From the NCBI GenBank assembly GCA_945865405.1, contig CAMBDS010000018.1, positions 1 to 52,986 of the forward strand: a DNA stretch of 52,986 nucleotides. The letters run 5' to 3'. This document shows positions 49,800 to 52,986 of this stretch, piece after piece (position 1 is the first letter of the stretch; the number at the start of each line of letters is the position of its first letter). This stretch comes from Caldithrix abyssi DSM 13497. Lineage in GTDB: Bacteria; Electryoneota; AABM5-125-24; Hatepunaeales; Hatepunaeaceae. The position numbers were made by a program, and so were the translations under genes. Under the pieces are notes generated by a model that saw only the letters and a list, made by a program, of their open reading frames with translations, made no database searches and was not told the DNA's origin.

Positions 49800-50144
49800 T
49801 TACTTCTTCGCCGAATAAGCTTCATCCGCTTGCAGTTTCATCGCCCGCTCAATTGGAATTCTGTAAAACCCGTTTGCTGTATCCGCAACTCCGTAGGAAG
49901 TCAGAATCTGATTTGCGTGCGCCTGAACATCCCGCAGCACCATCGATTCCGGCTTCATCGCCATTTCATCCATCATCTTCTCTTTTTCGATGATGAAGTA
50001 GTCATTCACGAGCACAAAGCTAATTCCCAGCAATATCATCCCGACTGCCAGCGCGCCGCCCAAATACCAAGGGTTGGCGTCTGTTCGTTCGTAGTTGTTG
50101 TCGGTCTGATGGGGGCTATGTCCGGGCTGTTGATCGTGGCTCAT
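49800..50144 (-). CDS. Small membrane protein of the act-cox cluster
   Basis: 114 residues. A His/Gln-rich cytoplasmic N-terminus, one helix (WYLGGALAVGMILLGISFVL) and a periplasmic tail with ANQILTSYGVADTANGFYRI then PIERAMKLQADE. The 'YGxxDxxxGxxRIPIxRAM' pattern is shared by short proteins encoded with cytochrome oxidases. Two bases after actF. Possibly an assembly or accessory subunit; no cofactor motif. Confidence 0.72.
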   Translation of the reverse strand: MSHDQQPGHSPHQTDNNYERTDANPWYLGGALAVGMILLGISFVLVNDYFIIEKEKMMDEMAMKPESMVLRDVQAHANQILTSYGVADTANGFYRIPIERAMKLQADEAYSAKK

Positions 50145-50146
50145 CG

Positions 50147-51328
50147 TTATTTGCTGATTGTATTGATAGAAGCTTCCAATTTCGGATCACCGACTGGTAC
50201 AATTGGGTGCTTCGCCAGAGTTTTGAGGAACAAGAAAATCATCATTCCACCGATCCCGAACATCGTTGAGATGTGCCACGGTGACAGATGGAACCCTTCT
50301 GGCGAAAATGTCGGTCCGATGTTCCAGGTCAGATCGACATAGTGCATCAACAGCATCCAAAGGCAGATGAAAGCCATGAACTTGACATTTCGCTTTGCTG
50401 GCCTGCTGATGACGGTAAAGAATGGCAGGACAAAATGCCCGAAGACAATCACCATCGATATAGCCTTCCAGCTCCCAACCCAACGCTGGCGGTAAAGTAT
50501 CGTCTCCTCGGGGATATTTGCGTACCAGATCAGGAAGTACTGCGAGAACGCCATATACGCCCACAGGATGATGAAAGCAAAGAATAGCTTCCCCATGTCG
50601 TGACGGTGTTCCTGAGTAATGACGCCCTTCAATGCCCCTTTTGCCTGAAGCCAAGTCACCGTTAGGATCAAAAAGGCGAACATCGACATGATCGAGCCCA
50701 TCCCGAAATAAACGCCGTAAATGGTCGAATACCAGTGCGGTGTCAGCGACATCATCCAATCGAATGCTGCAAATGAAATCGAGAGGGCAAAAATTATCAT
50801 CCCCGGAGCCGATACCCTTACAAGCCGTGCTTTATGCTCGTCAGTGCCGCCTTTGTCCTGCTCAAGCGAAATTGTCCTCAGCCGCCACGCAAGAAACGAC
50901 CAGATTGCAAGATAAATGATCGACCTGATCGTGAAGAATGTCGGATTTAGCCACGCCGCCTTCTTCATCAAAATCGGATCGTGCAACGCTTCAGGGTGGC
51001 TCCACTCGTAGAGGTGATGAATGCTGAACAGTATCGGGATGAACAGCACCGCCAGTAATGGGAGTGTCCCTGCCAATGTCTCGGTAATCCGTCTCAGCGT
51101 CACCGACCAGACCGATCCTGTCAAATGGTGCAGCATCGTCAGGAACAGCCCGCCCAGCCCTATGCCCAACCAGAACAGCCACGCCGTCAGGTAAGCAGAG
51201 TAAAATAACTCGGCATGCATTGCCAAACCTGCAACAGACGTCGCAAGCCCCAAAATGCCGATTATCAGTGCCGGTTTACCCAGCCCCGCAGAATCTTCCA
51301 GTCGATATGTTTCAGCGTTATATCGCAT
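50147..51328 (-). CDS. actF: Alternative complex III subunit ActF (membrane)
   Basis: 393 residues with about ten helices, beginning ETYRLEDSAGLGKPALIIG. NrfD/PsrC-like topology with WLGIGLGGLFLTMLHHLTGS, HLYEWSHPEA and AFSQYFLIWYANIPEET, a block typical of ActF and distinct from the larger ActC. It belongs to the membrane part that oxidises menaquinol and may translocate protons. Confidence 0.9.
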   Translation of the reverse strand: MRYNAETYRLEDSAGLGKPALIIGILGLATSVAGLAMHAELFYSAYLTAWLFWLGIGLGGLFLTMLHHLTGSVWSVTLRRITETLAGTLPLLAVLFIPILFSIHHLYEWSHPEALHDPILMKKAAWLNPTFFTIRSIIYLAIWSFLAWRLRTISLEQDKGGTDEHKARLVRVSAPGMIIFALSISFAAFDWMMSLTPHWYSTIYGVYFGMGSIMSMFAFLILTVTWLQAKGALKGVITQEHRHDMGKLFFAFIILWAYMAFSQYFLIWYANIPEETILYRQRWVGSWKAISMVIVFGHFVLPFFTVISRPAKRNVKFMAFICLWMLLMHYVDLTWNIGPTFSPEGFHLSPWHISTMFGIGGMMIFLFLKTLAKHPIVPVGDPKLEASINTISK

Positions 51329-51351
51329 TTAGCTTAAAATTAATTCCGTAC

Positions 51352-51369
51352 GACAGGCTTTTGCCTGTC
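51352..51369 (-). repeat. Hairpin GACAGGC-TTTT-GCCTGTC between actE and actF
   Basis: Seven perfect pairs, flanked by GTAC on the left and ACC on the right, as in GTACGACGGAC...GTCTGTCACC at 28230-28254. Member of the TTTAG/TTTT-loop family; it lies inside an operon, so termination is unlikely. Confidence 0.6.
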
Positions 51370-51404
51370 ACCCTCTTTTTCCTTGCCCAACCTTGCTACC
51401 CAAC

Positions 51405-52061
51405 TCATCTGCCAGCAAGTCTTGCCCTCTCTTCAGCGGGTACATCCGTCGGCGCCGCATGCTGACTTCGTTGCAATGCTCTCATGTAATTCACAATCAG
51501 CCATCGGTCAGCGACAGGAATTTGCCCTTTGTACGATGGCATGTTCCGAATGCCGTCCGACATCGCCTGAAATATCTGCCCGTCGGGATAGCCACGAATC
51601 AGATCACTATGAAAGGTCGGCGGTGGAACAAAGCCCTTCTTCAGCATGATCCCCTGCCCGTCCCCCGCCTGCCCGTGGCACATCGAACAGTAAATATTGA
51701 ACCGTTCCTGCCCTCGTTTGAGCGACTCTTCCGTCACTGCCACCGGAGATTTCGCGCAAGGCTTTCCTGTTGTCGGATCGATCCCCCGCCAGTAAAGATC
51801 GTCTTCGTGAAGCTTGCCTCTGGCGACCGTCCCGGCAACCGGTTGCCTCATGGCCGCGCCATCCGCGAAAAACGTACTTGCCGACTGTGCCTTGAATTTC
51901 GGCTGATGGTCCATGTTTGGGTTGATGTGTATCGGCGGTTTATCCGATGGCAACCCCCTGAAGCATCCTCCCAGAACAATCGGTAGGCAAAGAACCAAAG
52001 AGAGTCGTATGAACCCGATTCTCCCTCTTTCCACTTTCCTCATTCCTCTTTTCATCATCAC
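51405..52061 (-). CDS. actE: Alternative complex III subunit ActE, monohaem cytochrome c lipoprotein
   Basis: 218 residues from GTG 52061 (GTGA overlap with actD). Lipobox LPIVLGGC, then NMDHQPKFKAQSAS, the ActE entry block, and a class I cytochrome c domain with YCSMCHGQAGDGQG and the Met ligand in IRNMPSYKGQIP. It faces the periplasm and passes electrons from the iron-sulphur/multihaem subunits towards the oxidase. Confidence 0.93.
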   Translation of the reverse strand: MMMKRGMRKVERGRIGFIRLSLVLCLPIVLGGCFRGLPSDKPPIHINPNMDHQPKFKAQSASTFFADGAAMRQPVAGTVARGKLHEDDLYWRGIDPTTGKPCAKSPVAVTEESLKRGQERFNIYCSMCHGQAGDGQGIMLKKGFVPPPTFHSDLIRGYPDGQIFQAMSDGIRNMPSYKGQIPVADRWLIVNYMRALQRSQHAAPTDVPAEERARLAGR

Positions 52062-52645
52062 TCTCCCCCCACCACTTCGATATCAGTCGCACCAAGCGAC
52101 TTAAGCAATTCCATCGTCTTGATCTCATTGTAATTCGGGTCCGCTGCCTCAATAGAAATGATAAACCCGTCGTCGGAGAATTTGCCAAAACCCTTCGAGT
52201 TGAACAAAGGATGATTGAAGCTCAATTTCATGAAATACATAAACCCAAGCAACGCCCCAAAAGCCGCCGACAAAATCGTAATCGCAAAGATCGGCGGAAA
52301 GAACGCCTGATAGCTGAAGAACGGCTTGCCTGAGATCACCAAAGGATAAGCTATCGTCGTAACCCACCAGACCAACAACAGCAAACTACCGCCGCCACCA
52401 ATCGCTCCCAGTGCCGCAATATAGCTGACCCGCGACCGCTTCTCGTGCAAAGCGTCATCCATTCCGTGAATCGGAAACGGCGAGTGGCTATCGACCTGTC
52501 GATACCCTGCATCGTAGATTTTCGTCGCCGCATGCAGTAATTCGTTCGGCCCGGCAAAGTTGGCAATAATTGCGTATGGTGGTGGTGTCGGGTCTGGAGT
52601 ATGTACTACTTCCCTGCCCAGGCTATTTGCGCTATCGTGAGCCAT
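52058..52645 (-). CDS. actD: Alternative complex III subunit ActD
   Basis: 195 residues from ATG 52645, which shares one base with the actC stop (TGATG). It begins with a soluble PYAIIANFAGPNELLHAATK ferredoxin-like domain containing YRQVDSHSPFPIHGMDDAL, followed by two membrane helices (ALGAIGGGGSLLLLVWWV; FAITILSAAFGALLGFMY) and a terminal domain with DPNYNEIKTMELLKSLGATD. This is the complete DUF3341/ActD pattern. Confidence 0.94.
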   Translation of the reverse strand: MAHDSANSLGREVVHTPDPTPPPYAIIANFAGPNELLHAATKIYDAGYRQVDSHSPFPIHGMDDALHEKRSRVSYIAALGAIGGGGSLLLLVWWVTTIAYPLVISGKPFFSYQAFFPPIFAITILSAAFGALLGFMYFMKLSFNHPLFNSKGFGKFSDDGFIISIEAADPNYNEIKTMELLKSLGATDIEVVGGE

Positions 52646-52986
52646 CAATGTCCTCCCCCGTTCGAGTGGCCGTGGTGCATTTCAGCTTGAGGCAGAACGC
52701 CTTTCACTTCCGACATGGCAATCATCGGCAGGAATCTGAGGAAAACGAGGAACATCGTCAGGAATAGCCCGAACGAGCCGACAAACGTCATGATGTCAAC
52801 CCACGTCGGTGTAAAGTACCCCCACGACGAAGGTAGAAAGTCTTGCGACAACGACGTCGCGATGATGACAAACCGCTCAAACCACATTCCGACATTGACG
52901 AGGATCGAGATTATGAACAGCAGTACGATGTTGGTGCGGATTTTCTTGAACCAAAGGAATTGCGGTATCAGTACGTTGCAGCTGAT
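52645..52986 (-). CDS. actC: Alternative complex III subunit ActC (C-terminal part)
   Basis: The frame continues off the right edge; 113 residues are visible. Helices include [19 protein letters not shown] and [19 protein letters not shown], with the conserved [15 protein letters not shown] and [15 protein letters not shown] between them and a His-rich end ([12 protein letters not shown]). These match the end of the large NrfD-like ActC. actA and actB would lie to the right. Confidence 0.93.
   Translation of the reverse strand: MSCNVLIPQFLWFKKIRTNIVLLFIISILVNVGMWFERFVIIATSLSQDFLPSSWGYFTPTWVDIMTFVGSFGLFLTMFLVFLRFLPMIAMSEVKGVLPQAEMHHGHSNGGGH

Noticed and set aside
50187-50759. 190-aa minus-strand frame inside actF
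   Set aside because: A frame-shifted reading of actF, whose membrane helices are clear in the other frame.

Overview
The window reads as a piece of a Gram-negative, aerobically respiring bacterial chromosome of roughly balanced base composition. Secreted proteins ending in an 'NPFN' FlgD-like sorting domain, a Bat/MoxR von Willebrand operon, an outer-membrane phosphate porin and an alternative complex III / caa3 oxidase cluster together suggest the FCB superphylum or a neighbouring uncultured lineage (Zixibacteria-, KSB1- or Calditrichota-like). That placement is inference; no 16S gene is present.

Layout. 1-1308: a truncated CxxC protein and an NAD-dependent epimerase (minus). 1685-7802 (plus): proS, a sortable secreted protein, a small membrane protein, an orphan adenine methyltransferase, a GNAT-like protein and a UbiA-family prenyltransferase. 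7812-16624 (minus): MoxR, a DUF1569 protein, DUF58, a BatD-like protein, BatA, a BatB/BatC fusion, BatD and BatE, almost all with overlapping stop and start codons. 16871-19504 (plus): RluD-type pseudouridine synthase and a TPR-thioredoxin protein. 19626-28127 (plus): a complete phosphate module (phoB, phoR, polyphosphate/phosphate porin, pstS, pstC, pstA, pstB, phoU) with a four-hexamer Pho box at 22133-22171 and a terminator at 28287-28315. 28409-31431: a near-consensus promoter, a structured leader, a small secreted protein and a large propeller-type secreted protein. 31774-35990 (minus): tldD, an Smr-domain protein, two small proteins and a ClpX-like ATPase. 36098-36313 (minus): an aberrant tRNA-like gene preceded by an independent promoter-RNA-terminator unit. 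36310-43313 (minus): an orphan antitoxin-like protein, a lipoprotein, a TonB-receptor remnant, prfB with its programmed frameshift, a DUF3467 protein, a biotin carboxylase and a fibronectin-III lipoprotein. 43414-52986 (minus): alternative complex III (actC partial, actD, actE, actF) continuing into two SCO proteins, caa3 oxidase subunits II-I-III-IV and DUF420, closed by a terminator at 43414-43450.

The features least explained by genes are repeats and RNAs. (1) A 5' RNA at 36277-36179 has a consensus promoter and a terminator, and carries two 10-nt blocks complementary, in permuted order, to the anticodon arm of the adjacent tRNA-like gene, whose own anticodon stem pairs poorly. (2) Heptanucleotide tandem repeats with an RGTNNNN unit lie at or just after stop codons. 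(3) Several palindrome families (TTTAG-loop, GACAGACATTCCTGTC, CCCCGCGAAAGCGGGG and GTAGGGGCG types) are scattered through spacers and even lie in frame inside one secreted-protein gene. (4) A three-hairpin leader follows a TTGACA-17-TATATT promoter.
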